64,000 nucleotides of DNA from Methylocystis heyeri (GTDB taxonomy: Bacteria > Pseudomonadota > Alphaproteobacteria > Rhizobiales > Beijerinckiaceae): the NCBI RefSeq assembly GCF_004802635.2, contig NZ_CP046052.1, positions 3,573,501 to 3,637,500 of the forward strand, in the 5' to 3' direction. Both the position numbers and the translations under genes were made by a program. Below the pieces are notes generated by a model. That model was not told the DNA's origin, ran no database searches, and saw only the letters and a program-made list of their open reading frames with translations. Position 1 is the stretch's first letter, and the number at the start of each line of letters is the position of its first letter. Below, one piece after another: positions 49,701 through 59,009 of this stretch.

Positions 49701-52700
49701 TCAGCTCAAATTGCGCTACGCCAATCCAGACAATGCGGCCAATCTACTCAGCGCGACGGATTGGCTGAAGATCGTCCGCTTCACCCGGTTGTGGCGAAAG
49801 ATGCAGGCTTTGCTCGGCGGCGACGACGCGGCGACGATCGAGCAGACCGACGCGATCCTCGCGGCGCTCTATCCTGCAGACAAGCTGCCGCAGAAACCCG
49901 GGGATTCGACCGCGGACGTCGCCAACCGGGCCCTGCTCGACGCCGGTTTCCTCACGGCGATCCGCCGTGCGGGCGTCGTCTTCCAGGCGATCGGCCTCCT
50001 AGGCCTCGACGCCGGCGCTGGGCTGGCGCCGGTTCTGGCCTGCGTAGCGCCGATCGGCGTGACTGGCGCGCCCTCTTTCTATCAGAGCCTGTTCGGCGCG
50101 TCTGCGCAGAGCGCGATCGATCCCGGCGCGCAGACCGCGACGCTCTCGGGAACGCTTTTCGCCGGGGACGTGCTGTCCACGAGCGTCAACGGCGCGAAGA
50201 TCGACCACACCGTCGCGGCAGGAGAGACGCCTGCGATCGCCGCAGCCGCGATCGCCGCCGCGATCAATGCGAGCGCCAAGGCGGACCCGGCTTCCGGAAA
50301 GCCGATCGGGCAGCGCTTCTTTGCCGCGGCCAAGGGCGGCGCCATCGTCGTCGCCGCGGGATTCACGGTCGCCGTTCCAGCCGCGGCTCCCGGCGCGACG
50401 GAGACGCTGACCCCGTCGATCGACCGTCCGACAGCGCAGACCTTGAAGATCGGCGGCGCGCCGACCGTCGGCGACGTCGTGCAATTCGCCATCGACGACA
50501 CGCCGATCGCCTATACGGTCGCCGCGGGCGACACGTTCGTCTCCATAGCCGACGCGCTGCGCGACGCGGTAAACGCAACGACAGTCGCAGACCCCTATTA
50601 TGGACGGGCGCTGAACGCTATCGTCGCGGCGTCGAGCGCCAACGGCGTCTTGACGCTGATTGCGGCCGGCGCCGCCGCGCCCTTCGCGCTGGCCTGTTCG
50701 GTCCAGTCGAGCTTCAAGGGCGCCTTCAATCGTTGGGCCGACGCCGCGAAATCGCGGAAGGGAGTCTTTGTCGACGGCGCATTTGCGCCGGGAGCGACGC
50801 TCACGACGATCATCAACGGCGCGCCGGTTCCCTTCAAGGTCGCAGCCGGGGCCTCCAGCGCGACGATCGCGACAGGCATTGCCGCCGCCATCAACGCCGC
50901 GACGGTTCAGGACCCCGTCACAAAGCTTTCGGTCAACGCGCTCGTTTCTGCGGCGATCGACGCCGCCGATCCATCGCGCGTCGTGCTGACGCAGAAAGAT
51001 CCCGCGATCGGTTTCTCCATTGCCGCGTCGGCGACGACGACGTCTTACGTCGCGGGCCGCGCGGCGTCGCCTTTCGCCGAGGACGGCTATGGCGGCGTCC
51101 TCGGCGATCCCGACCAGAAGCTGCTCATGCATGAGCCGTTCCTTTGCGCAGCCTGCAATCTCACCGGCGCGGAGTTCGCGCAGATCGTCCAGGCCTCGGG
51201 CTTCGATCTTTCGACGCCTCTCGATCTGCCGAGCGTCAGCGCGCTCTATCGCAACGGATGGCTGGCCCATGCGCTCGGCGTCAGCGTGCTCGAATTCCTG
51301 CGGCTGAAGCAATGCTCCGGCCTCGATCCCTTCGCGCCGCTCGATCCGGGCGCAGCGCCGGGCGTCGCTGCGGCGCTGATCCGCTTCATCAGGCTGACGC
51401 AGGCGATCGGCTCTGCGGGGCTCGATCCCGTGCAGGCGCTCTATCTCGTCTGGAACGAGGACATCAGCGGCGCGCTCGCGCCGAAGCCTTCGGACGTCGC
51501 GGCGCTGGCGCTGAAGCTGCGCAAGGATTTCGCGGCGGTGGAGGCGACCTTCGCACGCAAGGACGATCCCGACGGCTCGATCGCGCAGACGCTGATGGCG
51601 CAGGTCTATGGCGCGTCGGACACTGCGTTTTTCTTCAGCCTGGTCGGGGGCTCCTATCGTACGAGCGCGCCTTTCGCCAACCCCGCGCCCGTCCTCTCGC
51701 AATCCGCAATCGCAGCGTCGGGCGGGCGATTGAGCTATGACGATCAGAACAAGCTCCTGATCGCCACGGGCTATCTCGATTCCGCCACGGCGGCGGCGAT
51801 CAAGGCGGCGCTCGCCGTCAACACCGCCGACAACGCCGACAAGACGGCGCCCGGCGCCGGCGTCACATTGACGCCGCACGCCATGACCAATGTCGCCGCC
51901 GGCTCGGCGTTGCTCCTCGATACGGGCGCTCAGGCCGAATTGGTCGTCGTCACATCGACAACCGCGACGACTTTCACCGCGGATCTCCTGCTGCCCCATG
52001 ACGGGACAGCCGCGCCTTTCGCGATCGTCGACGATCCGAGCCTGACCGCGGCCGTCGACGCGCTGGCGCTCGCCAACGAGCAGGTTGTCGCGCCGTTCTT
52101 TGCGCAATATCCCGAACTGCGCCCGCTCTATGACGGCTTCATCTCGTCGGGCGCGCCGCTCGCGCAACGTTTTAGCGATCTTCTGGCGAGCTTCCTGCCC
52201 ACCCTGAAGAGCGCACGCAAGCGCCAGCAGGCCATGACCGATATTTCCGCGGCGGTCGGACGAGACGCCGCCTTTGCGAGCGCCTTGCTGCAGACGCCCG
52301 AAATCCTGCACGCGAGCCGTGACCCGGCGTCCCCCGCCATCGACGATCTGATCGGAGCCGAAGCCGGCGGCCTCTCGGGGCGATTCCATCTCGACGGCGA
52401 TCCCGCCAGCGCAAAGCCGCTCGGCGTCGATGTTGTCGGCCCCATCCATTTTGCGCAGATCGCGGCATTCTCCGGCGCCCCGGTCGCCGGCGCGATCGTC
52501 ACCACGACGATCAACGGCGTCGGCGTGACCTATGCGCTGACGGTGGCGGACACCGATCTCGCAACGCTCGCCGGTAATGTCGCGAGGTCCGTCAATGCAG
52601 CGACCGCGATCGACGCCAAGACCGGATCGCCGATCGGCGGGCTCGTGCTCGCGCGGGCCGCGGGGCCGGCCATCGTGCTGACCTCGCGCTATCCTGCCGA

Positions 52701-55689
52701 TCCGAAGAAAGTCCTTACGCTCGACTGCGGCTCGTCGAGCGCCGGCCTTTTCTATTCGCCGGCGCAAGGCCCCTTGAGCCCGGCGATCGCGGCGCAGATG
52801 CCCGCGGATGTCGCGGGCGCGCTTCCTGCGGGGAGCGGCGGCGGCCCGCTCGCCGTCTCGCTCGCCGGCTATATCGTGGCGCCGCAGGATGGGGCGTATA
52901 ATATCAGCGTGGTGGCGGATGCGGGCGCGCACGCCGTCGTGACGCTCGGCGGCGCGGTCGCGCCGCTCGTCTTCGGCCCGGGCGCGGCGTCCAATGCGCC
53001 GGTCCAACTGAGCGCGGGCGCGCTGACGCCGATCATGCTGCAGGCGACCGGCGTCCGCAACACGCTGACATTGAGCTGGCGGAGCCCCTCTGGAACAGGA
53101 TGGCAGCCGGTCCCGGCGCAATATCTCTTCGCCCAGGCCCGGCTCGACGATCTGCGCGACAGCTATGTGCGCTTCCTCAAGGCGGTGTCGCTCGCGAGCG
53201 GCCTCTCGCTCGACGCCAAGGAGATCGCCTGGCTCGCCTTCGACCCCTTGCGCGCTGTCGCTACCTCCTGCAAGGAAAAGACGGTCGCGGGGCCGACGAC
53301 GCTGCATCCCGTTTCTATGGCCGGAATCCGGGTGGGGACGCGCCTTCGCCTCGACGTGGGCGCGGCGCAGGAGATCGTGGAGGTGACGGCGGTCACAGCC
53401 GCGAGCTTCACCGCGCAGACGATCAAGCCGCATGACGGCTCAGCCGTGGCCTTCTCGATCGTCTCGACGTCCTCGCCGGACATTGGGCTCGGCTGGCTGA
53501 ACGCGCTTCCCGGCGCGCCTTACGCGGACGCCCCGGGCGCCGCCTATCCCGGCGGCGCCGACGGTCCGAGGCTGCGCGAGACTGCGCAGGCGGTCCTCGA
53601 TTTCGCGCGGCTCAAGAAAGCGCTCTCGCCGGGCGATGATCGACTGTTGCAGACGCTCGCCGCGCCGGGAGCCATCGTGCCGAACGGCCGCTCGGCCATC
53701 GCCAATCTTACCGGATGGCGGCCCGCCGCCCTCAATGCGCTGCTCTTGCGCTATACCGGTTCGACCTCACTCGACTCGCTGCGTCGCATCGAAGTCTTCG
53801 CGCGCGTGTTCGATGCGCTCGTCATCGTCGGGGCCTGCGGCGTCTCGGCCGGGGCTCTGCTCGGGGCCCTGACCAATGCGCCAACGCCTGCGGGCGTCGC
53901 TGCGCTGCAATCGGCGCTGCGGGCGCGCTACGCCACGGCGGACTGGCTCGGCGTCGTCAAACCGATCAACGACGCGCTGCGGGTCGCGCAACGCGACGCG
54001 CTCGTCGCCTATATCCTCCAGGGTTTCAAGTCCAAGGGGCCGCCCTATGACGGGCTGGACACAGCCGACAAGCTGTTCGAGTTCTTCCTGATGGACGTCG
54101 AGAACCAGCCGGCGGTGCTGACCTCCCGGATCCGGCTGGCGCTGTTGTCGGCGCAGCTCTTCATCGAGCGCATCCTGCGCGGACTGGAGCCGCAGATCAC
54201 GCCGAGCGACATCGATCCCCAGCAATGGAGCTGGATGAAGCGTTATCGGGTCTGGCAGGCCAATCGGGAAGTGTTCCTGTGGCCGGAAAACTGGCTCTAT
54301 CCCGAGTTGCGCGACGACCAGTCGCCGATCTTCAAGAAGACGCTGAGCGCGCTGCTCCAGGGCGACATGACAGAGGACGCCGCGGCGGAGGCCTATCTCG
54401 GCTATCTCTCGGAACTCGAGCAGATCGCCAAGCTCGAACCCTGCGGAATCTGGTACGCGCCGGCGAGCGACGGGAGCGCCGGCGGCGGCGCGAGCGACGA
54501 GATCGCCTATGTCGTCGCCCGCACCGCCGGCGCGCATCGCAAGCACTATTTCCGGCGCTTGCAGGGCGGCTCCTGGACGCCCTGGGAGGAGGTGAAAATC
54601 GACTGCGAGGACATGCCGCTCACGCCGATCGTCTGGAAAGGACGGCTGTTCCTGTTCTGGCTGCGGATACACAAGAACCAGGCGGTCGCGCCCGCGATCG
54701 GCGACCCCGCGAATACCGGGAATATCTCCGGGTGGGACATGGGCGCAGTCAACGCCTATACCGGCAGCAGCGCGGGAAAAGCGACGCCGCTCGCCGTTCA
54801 GGCCGTCTTGTGCTGGAGCGAATTCTACAACGGCAAATGGCAGGACATGAAGACGTCGGACGTGAATCATCCGGCGACGCTGAACATCGACGCCAGCGCC
54901 GCGGACCGCGAATTCGAGCTGCTGCGGAACCGCATCCGCATCGTCGTCGCGCCGGTTCCGTCTTCCGTGCCCTCGGATGCGCTGGCGCTGGCGATTCTCC
55001 CTCCCGGCGACGGGACCAAGCCGGTGGAGCCGTTCGGACCGGGCTTCATCCTTCATAATACGCACAGCCTGCCGACGCTCTCCGCCGACCTGCCGAGGAC
55101 GAAGACGCGGACGGGCCGAACCAATCCGCCGCTTCCGTTGCGTACGCTCGGCCCTTCCCGAAAATATGTGGGCGACCGGACGGCCGGAACCTTCACGATG
55201 ACGCGCTACGACACGCTGAGCAGCGTGAGCGCCAATCACGCCGATGTGACGCTGCCGATCCTCGGTTTTCCCGCCTCGCCGAGATTCACGGAGCCTCAGA
55301 TCGGACCGGGGGACGGGACCGACTGGCCGTTCTTCTACGAGGATCGCCGCAGCCAGTTCTATGTCGCCATCACAAAGTCGTTCTCGCCCTATCATGTCTG
55401 GCCGGGCTTCGGCTCGCTCGCGACGGCGCCGCCGCTCGCCGAGATCCCGCACATTCCGCCGCTGGCGGTGGCGACCGCGGTTCCCGCGGGCGTCGGTCCC
55501 GATCCCGGCCCGCTCGCGGATCCCTCGGCCGGCGCGACGCCGGGCGGCCCCTGGAGCTTCGCCGGCGCTCGCAACGTCGTCGCTCTGTCCAATCAGGGTT
55601 CCTTTTCGTTCCAGGGACGCGTCATCGGTCTCGGGGGCGGGGCTCCGGGCGTGATTGCGAATATTTCGATTCAACGCGCGGGAGGTTGA
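46786..55689 (+). CDS. Tc toxin TcA, large N-terminal part (VRP1, neuraminidase-like region)
   Basis: 2967 residues. Domains in order: peptidoglycan-binding-like helices (about 8-83); a carboxypeptidase-regulatory/Ig-like strand domain (86-180); the VRP1 region with its Cys pair and PAAYLVDLLHYLDQ near 650; three ING/AGDT repeats (about 1118-1425); a PHDG repeat (1699-1750); a fourth ING repeat (1887-1985); a PA14-like domain (2018-2115); a second PHDG repeat (2175-2230); then the TcA signature REVFLWPENWLYPELRDD near 2499 and the neuraminidase-like region. The pore and TcB-binding parts are missing and lie in the next gene. It starts 62 bases after the BC gene. ATG 46801 is an alternative start. 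Confidence 0.9.
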   Translation: MELKIMILQGRNLAQGLSGADVVALHSDLSRLGYAIAPAELQAAQFGPATLAAVKQAQAAGGVAATGTIDPGSVDALNALIRASTFVIRGHVRSAVSAGVSGLTVRLVDKNVGGDVALASAATDGAGGYSLSVLIGPPTLATRLKAAPDLQTQVVTTNANGAITIVAVSSVAIGAGSPLTLDVALPDDASLPSEFETLSARLGQFYAGKLKDLKENDVAQDVTYLGAKSGWDARAVAMASLADQFSTLAAPVAATTLAAPPPATLRAEFYYALFRAGAPADADALFRTPAETAAAIWTQAAAQGVIPQALVAAIPQATQTFQALRAAHVLTAPPKLGVSTLRDLVAPTLTGAGQPERFAAMLVSHGENWSALWSDVEANLGAAARQRLQLVGQLSYLTLDNAPLLAALDQAEAQSPLKQPIDLAARGYWDPSKWSPVVAKAAIPAGVPGATPQERAANYSAWLAAQVKLSFPTAALAQQVKSGAIPLAGAAGPAAAGEAADFLAAHQGEFAFGVEPVEAYIARNKLTPSKAAVSHLKRLQRVYQMTASDQALSALLSANVDSAFAIVRYDAEGFARAFADKVGGADAARAIHARAKQIHGVALNVAIRYATQRAAGALGRASDLVSPAEAAGGGQTLSGATLESLFGSLDSCGCDECESILGPAAYLVDLLHYLDQPAATGANPQSVLFARRPDLQYLPLSCENTEVALPYIDVVNETLEYFVANGLKIDGFEGFDVGDAKSAELIAAPQNVDDAAYAALQSSFFPAPLPFNRPLALLRAHMSALGVSTPDAMELLRKNDALNGATPGGADYGWNDILIERLGLSRDELRIFVDPGLSLGALFGLDAANALAKLNDMSVHDLVRRAQISYDNLVGILRTQFVNPAAALIPKLERLGAPFSTIKALHDNPASVGPMFIAALPADLDYSQYGGRSATSGQDVVDWLLGDAVYPRAMNLVTIANPGTGAIDCTGAQLKLRYANPDNAANLLSATDWLKIVRFTRLWRKMQALLGGDDAATIEQTDAILAALYPADKLPQKPGDSTADVANRALLDAGFLTAIRRAGVVFQAIGLLGLDAGAGLAPVLACVAPIGVTGAPSFYQSLFGASAQSAIDPGAQTATLSGTLFAGDVLSTSVNGAKIDHTVAAGETPAIAAAAIAAAINASAKADPASGKPIGQRFFAAAKGGAIVVAAGFTVAVPAAAPGATETLTPSIDRPTAQTLKIGGAPTVGDVVQFAIDDTPIAYTVAAGDTFVSIADALRDAVNATTVADPYYGRALNAIVAASSANGVLTLIAAGAAAPFALACSVQSSFKGAFNRWADAAKSRKGVFVDGAFAPGATLTTIINGAPVPFKVAAGASSATIATGIAAAINAATVQDPVTKLSVNALVSAAIDAADPSRVVLTQKDPAIGFSIAASATTTSYVAGRAASPFAEDGYGGVLGDPDQKLLMHEPFLCAACNLTGAEFAQIVQASGFDLSTPLDLPSVSALYRNGWLAHALGVSVLEFLRLKQCSGLDPFAPLDPGAAPGVAAALIRFIRLTQAIGSAGLDPVQALYLVWNEDISGALAPKPSDVAALALKLRKDFAAVEATFARKDDPDGSIAQTLMAQVYGASDTAFFFSLVGGSYRTSAPFANPAPVLSQSAIAASGGRLSYDDQNKLLIATGYLDSATAAAIKAALAVNTADNADKTAPGAGVTLTPHAMTNVAAGSALLLDTGAQAELVVVTSTTATTFTADLLLPHDGTAAPFAIVDDPSLTAAVDALALANEQVVAPFFAQYPELRPLYDGFISSGAPLAQRFSDLLASFLPTLKSARKRQQAMTDISAAVGRDAAFASALLQTPEILHASRDPASPAIDDLIGAEAGGLSGRFHLDGDPASAKPLGVDVVGPIHFAQIAAFSGAPVAGAIVTTTINGVGVTYALTVADTDLATLAGNVARSVNAATAIDAKTGSPIGGLVLARAAGPAIVLTSRYPADPKKVLTLDCGSSSAGLFYSPAQGPLSPAIAAQMPADVAGALPAGSGGGPLAVSLAGYIVAPQDGAYNISVVADAGAHAVVTLGGAVAPLVFGPGAASNAPVQLSAGALTPIMLQATGVRNTLTLSWRSPSGTGWQPVPAQYLFAQARLDDLRDSYVRFLKAVSLASGLSLDAKEIAWLAFDPLRAVATSCKEKTVAGPTTLHPVSMAGIRVGTRLRLDVGAAQEIVEVTAVTAASFTAQTIKPHDGSAVAFSIVSTSSPDIGLGWLNALPGAPYADAPGAAYPGGADGPRLRETAQAVLDFARLKKALSPGDDRLLQTLAAPGAIVPNGRSAIANLTGWRPAALNALLLRYTGSTSLDSLRRIEVFARVFDALVIVGACGVSAGALLGALTNAPTPAGVAALQSALRARYATADWLGVVKPINDALRVAQRDALVAYILQGFKSKGPPYDGLDTADKLFEFFLMDVENQPAVLTSRIRLALLSAQLFIERILRGLEPQITPSDIDPQQWSWMKRYRVWQANREVFLWPENWLYPELRDDQSPIFKKTLSALLQGDMTEDAAAEAYLGYLSELEQIAKLEPCGIWYAPASDGSAGGGASDEIAYVVARTAGAHRKHYFRRLQGGSWTPWEEVKIDCEDMPLTPIVWKGRLFLFWLRIHKNQAVAPAIGDPANTGNISGWDMGAVNAYTGSSAGKATPLAVQAVLCWSEFYNGKWQDMKTSDVNHPATLNIDASAADREFELLRNRIRIVVAPVPSSVPSDALALAILPPGDGTKPVEPFGPGFILHNTHSLPTLSADLPRTKTRTGRTNPPLPLRTLGPSRKYVGDRTAGTFTMTRYDTLSSVSANHADVTLPILGFPASPRFTEPQIGPGDGTDWPFFYEDRRSQFYVAITKSFSPYHVWPGFGSLATAPPLAEIPHIPPLAVATAVPAGVGPDPGPLADPSAGATPGGPWSFAGARNVVALSNQGSFSFQGRVIGLGGGAPGVIANISIQRAGG

Positions 55690-55691
55690 TC

Positions 55692-58600
55692 ATGGCCCAG
55701 CTCTACGGCGCTGCAGCGCGCTATCACGAGGCGACAGACATCGCGGCCGTCATCGGCGCACAATATCCGGCCCGCAACGCCGGCCAATGGCCGCCCCTGT
55801 GGGGATATTGGTCCTATTCCTTCGACTTTGCGAACTTCTATCACCCCTGGGTCGGCGAGCTGATCACGCGGCTCAATCAGACCAGCGTGCAGGGCATGCT
55901 GAACGCCGCCTTCCTGAAGGGCCTCCGCGCCGATTATTCCCTGCAGGAATACACGCCCAACCCGGCGAACCGCGCATCGCTCGCGGTCACGCTGGAGCCG
56001 CGCGCGATCGATGTTTCCGTCGGCGGACCCTATGCGGTCTACAATTGGGAGCTTCTCTATCATCTCCCCATCGCCGTCGCGGTGCATCTGAGCAATAATC
56101 AGCGCTTCGCCGAAGCGCAGAAATGGTTTCATCTCGTCTTCGATCCGACCAACACGGACAAGAACCTCTCGGCGCCGCAGCGGTTCTGGACCTCTTTCGT
56201 CTTCAACGGCTCGGGCGTTCCGACGAATCTTCAGACCCTTCTCGATCTGCTCGATGCGACCGATCCCGCGCTGGCCGCCGCAAAGCAGGATGTGATCGCG
56301 AGCTATGACGCGATCATGAAGCGGCCCTTCGATCCTTTCGTCGTCGCGCGCAATCGGCCGAGCGCGTTCCAATGGTATGTCGTGATGAAATATCTCGACA
56401 ATCTGATCGCCTGGGGAGACAGCCTGTTCCTGCAGGACACGATCGAGACGATCAACGAAGCGACGCTGTGCTATGTTCTCGCCGCCAATCTGCTGGGTGA
56501 GAAGCCGCAGACCATGCCGCAGCCGGGGCGCAGGAGCGCGAAGAACTTCCTGCAGCTCCAGCAGGCCGGGCTCGACGCGATGTCCAACGCGCTGATCGAT
56601 CTCGAAGCGCAGTTTCCGTTCAACCTCGCGCCTGCGCCGAGCCCGGGCGGCGACGGCGTCGACATGAGCGGGGCCTTGTTCGGGATCGGTCGCGCGCTCT
56701 ATTTCTGCATCCCGCGCAACAAGACGCTGCTCGGCTACTGGGACATCGTCGCCGATCGCCTGTTCAAGATCCGCAACAGCGAGAATATCCAGGGCGTCTT
56801 CCAGCAGCTGCCGTTGTTCGATCCGCCGCTCGATCCCGGAATGCTCGTCAAGGCCGCAGCAGCAGGAATCGACATAGCCGGCGTCGTCGCCGGGCTCAAT
56901 CAGCCGCTCGGGCCGATGCGCTCGCCTTATCTCGTGCAGAAGGCGCTCGAGCTCGCCGGCGAGGTGCGCGCGCTCGGATCGGCGTTGCTCTCGGCGCTGG
57001 AGAAAGGCGAGAACGAAAAGCTGGCGCTGCTGCGCCAGACCCATGAGATCGCGCTGCAGACGCTGGTGCAGAACGCGCGCTTCCTGCAATGGAAACATGC
57101 GGAAGAATCGACCAATGCGCTTTTGAAGTCGCGGGCGAGCGCCTATGAGCGCTACAAAAACTATCTGAGGCTTCTGGGGCAGGCGCCCGACGGCGCGAAT
57201 GCGCCCGAGAATCTCAGTCTCGACCGCTCGACGATCACCGAAGCGGCGTTCGACGATCTCTATGCGAAGCTGGTCGAGGCCTATGATCGCTCCGTGCCGA
57301 TGCAGACGCCCGGCAAGCTGAAAATGGCGCAAGGGTCGTCGCCTGCGAGCGGCTCCGGCGCCTCTGGAGACGGTCAGCTCTATCTGATCGACAAGGAGGA
57401 CGCCGAACTAAACAGCCATCTGCCCACCGCGCGCGACACGCGCGTCGGCAGCGGCGTCGCCAATACGATCGCCGGCACTCTGATGCCGATTCCCAGCGTC
57501 GAAGCGCATCTCGCTTTCTGGGGCATCGGCATGCATTCCAAGATCGTGTCGGGTCAGATCCTTGCGGCGGTGCCGAAGCTCGTCGCGGAGGGGCTGCAGA
57601 TCGCGGCCGGGCACGAAGGCGATCAGGCCGGCATCGCCTCTCGCACCGCGTCCTATCAGCGTCGCGCCGACGACTGGAAGCATCAGGGCAATGTCGCCGC
57701 GCGCGAGCTGATGTCGATCGGGCGGCAGATCATCGGCTCGCTCATCGCCGAGCAGGCGGCTAAGCGCGAATATGAGAACGTCAAGACCCAGATCCAGCAG
57801 GCGCAGGAGGTGCAGAGCTTCCTCGAGACCAAATTCGCCGACGCCCAGTTCTATGATTGGATGGGCGGTGAGCTGTCGGGTCGATATTATCAATATTATC
57901 GCTTCGCCTGCGACACGGCGCGCCGCGCCGAGCAGACGATGAAGCGCGAATTGATGCGGCCAGAGCTCGACGCCACGCAGTTCATCCGCTTCGATTATTG
58001 GGATAGCGGCCATCAGGGGCTCCTCTCCGGCGAAGCCCTGCATTTCGACCTCAAGCGGCTCGAGATGGCCTATCACGACAACAACAGGCGCGAACTCGAG
58101 ATGATCCGCCACGTCTCGCTTCGTCAGCTCGATCCGCTCGCGCTCATTCAGCTGCGCGTCACCGGCTCCTGCACGGTCGCCATTCCCGAATGGCTCTACG
58201 ATCGCGACTGCCCCGGCCATTACATGCGACGGATCAAGACGGTGGCGCTGTCGATCCCCTCGGTCGTCGGTCCCTATTCCAGCGTCAACTGCACGCTGAG
58301 CCTGCTCGCGAGTTCGGTTCGCGTCTCGCCGTTGCTTGCGAACGGCGCCTATGGCCGCGATCCGGCGCAGGATGATCCGCGCTTCGTCGATTATTTCGGC
58401 GCAACCGACGTCGTCGTCACAAGCGGCGCCTCGAACGATTCAGGAATGTTCGAGGCCAATCTGCATGACGAACGCTTCCTGCCCTTCGAGGGCGCCGGCG
58501 CGATCGGCACATGGCGTCTCGCTCTGCCGCCGGAGCTGCGGTCCTTCGACTATTCGACGATCTCGGACTCGATCCTGCACATTCGCTACACGGCGCGACA

Positions 58601-59009
58601 GGGCGGCGATCCTCTGGGAGCGACCGCGACGAAAGAATTGAAGAAGCTCTTCGCCGACCAGGCCCGATCGCCGCAGGCGCTGATTCTCAACCTGAAATAT
58701 GATTTTCCGACCGAATGGGCGGCCTTCGTGAACGCCGCCGGACAGAACCCCTTCGCCGCGACGATCGACCGGTCGTTCCTGCCCTATTTTCTGCAGGGCA
58801 TGACCAAAACGATTGTTGTCGGCAATGTGCGCGCCTTCTGCGACGTGGGCGGCGTCGCGGCGCAGGTCGGCGTTCCGGCGGCGACGGCGCTCCATGGTAA
58901 GCTCACCGACGCCGCAGGCGCACAATTGACGTTGCCGATTGATCCCAAGGTCATAGTGAAGGATCCGCAGCGGCAGGTCTATGTCGTCATCGGCTACGCC
59001 TGCAGCTGA
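55692..59009 (+). CDS. Tc toxin TcA, C-terminal part (pore/channel and TcB-binding domain)
   Basis: 1105 residues. It begins where a classical TcA continues after the neuraminidase-like region (AVYNWELLYHLPIAVAVHLS, FAEAQKWFHLVFDPT, FWTSFVF), followed by long helices of the channel (ENEKLALLRQTHEIALQTL, AAKREYENVKTQIQQAQEV). The C-terminal TcB-binding domain has YDWMGGELSGRYYQYYRFAC, LHFDLKRLEMAY and RYTARQGGDPL. In the family these form the pentameric translocation channel and the seat for the TcB propeller. GGAGG lies 6 bases before ATG 55692, only 2 bases after the preceding stop, so a pair of separate subunits is intended rather than a frameshift. Confidence 0.93.
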   Translation: MAQLYGAAARYHEATDIAAVIGAQYPARNAGQWPPLWGYWSYSFDFANFYHPWVGELITRLNQTSVQGMLNAAFLKGLRADYSLQEYTPNPANRASLAVTLEPRAIDVSVGGPYAVYNWELLYHLPIAVAVHLSNNQRFAEAQKWFHLVFDPTNTDKNLSAPQRFWTSFVFNGSGVPTNLQTLLDLLDATDPALAAAKQDVIASYDAIMKRPFDPFVVARNRPSAFQWYVVMKYLDNLIAWGDSLFLQDTIETINEATLCYVLAANLLGEKPQTMPQPGRRSAKNFLQLQQAGLDAMSNALIDLEAQFPFNLAPAPSPGGDGVDMSGALFGIGRALYFCIPRNKTLLGYWDIVADRLFKIRNSENIQGVFQQLPLFDPPLDPGMLVKAAAAGIDIAGVVAGLNQPLGPMRSPYLVQKALELAGEVRALGSALLSALEKGENEKLALLRQTHEIALQTLVQNARFLQWKHAEESTNALLKSRASAYERYKNYLRLLGQAPDGANAPENLSLDRSTITEAAFDDLYAKLVEAYDRSVPMQTPGKLKMAQGSSPASGSGASGDGQLYLIDKEDAELNSHLPTARDTRVGSGVANTIAGTLMPIPSVEAHLAFWGIGMHSKIVSGQILAAVPKLVAEGLQIAAGHEGDQAGIASRTASYQRRADDWKHQGNVAARELMSIGRQIIGSLIAEQAAKREYENVKTQIQQAQEVQSFLETKFADAQFYDWMGGELSGRYYQYYRFACDTARRAEQTMKRELMRPELDATQFIRFDYWDSGHQGLLSGEALHFDLKRLEMAYHDNNRRELEMIRHVSLRQLDPLALIQLRVTGSCTVAIPEWLYDRDCPGHYMRRIKTVALSIPSVVGPYSSVNCTLSLLASSVRVSPLLANGAYGRDPAQDDPRFVDYFGATDVVVTSGASNDSGMFEANLHDERFLPFEGAGAIGTWRLALPPELRSFDYSTISDSILHIRYTARQGGDPLGATATKELKKLFADQARSPQALILNLKYDFPTEWAAFVNAAGQNPFAATIDRSFLPYFLQGMTKTIVVGNVRAFCDVGGVAAQVGVPAATALHGKLTDAAGAQLTLPIDPKVIVKDPQRQVYVVIGYACS

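Noticed and set aside
49999-53433. An 1144-codon minus-strand frame inside the TcA gene
   Set aside because: Antisense of a clearly coding TcA region; low-complexity Arg/Ala/Asp-rich translation, no start signal, no family.
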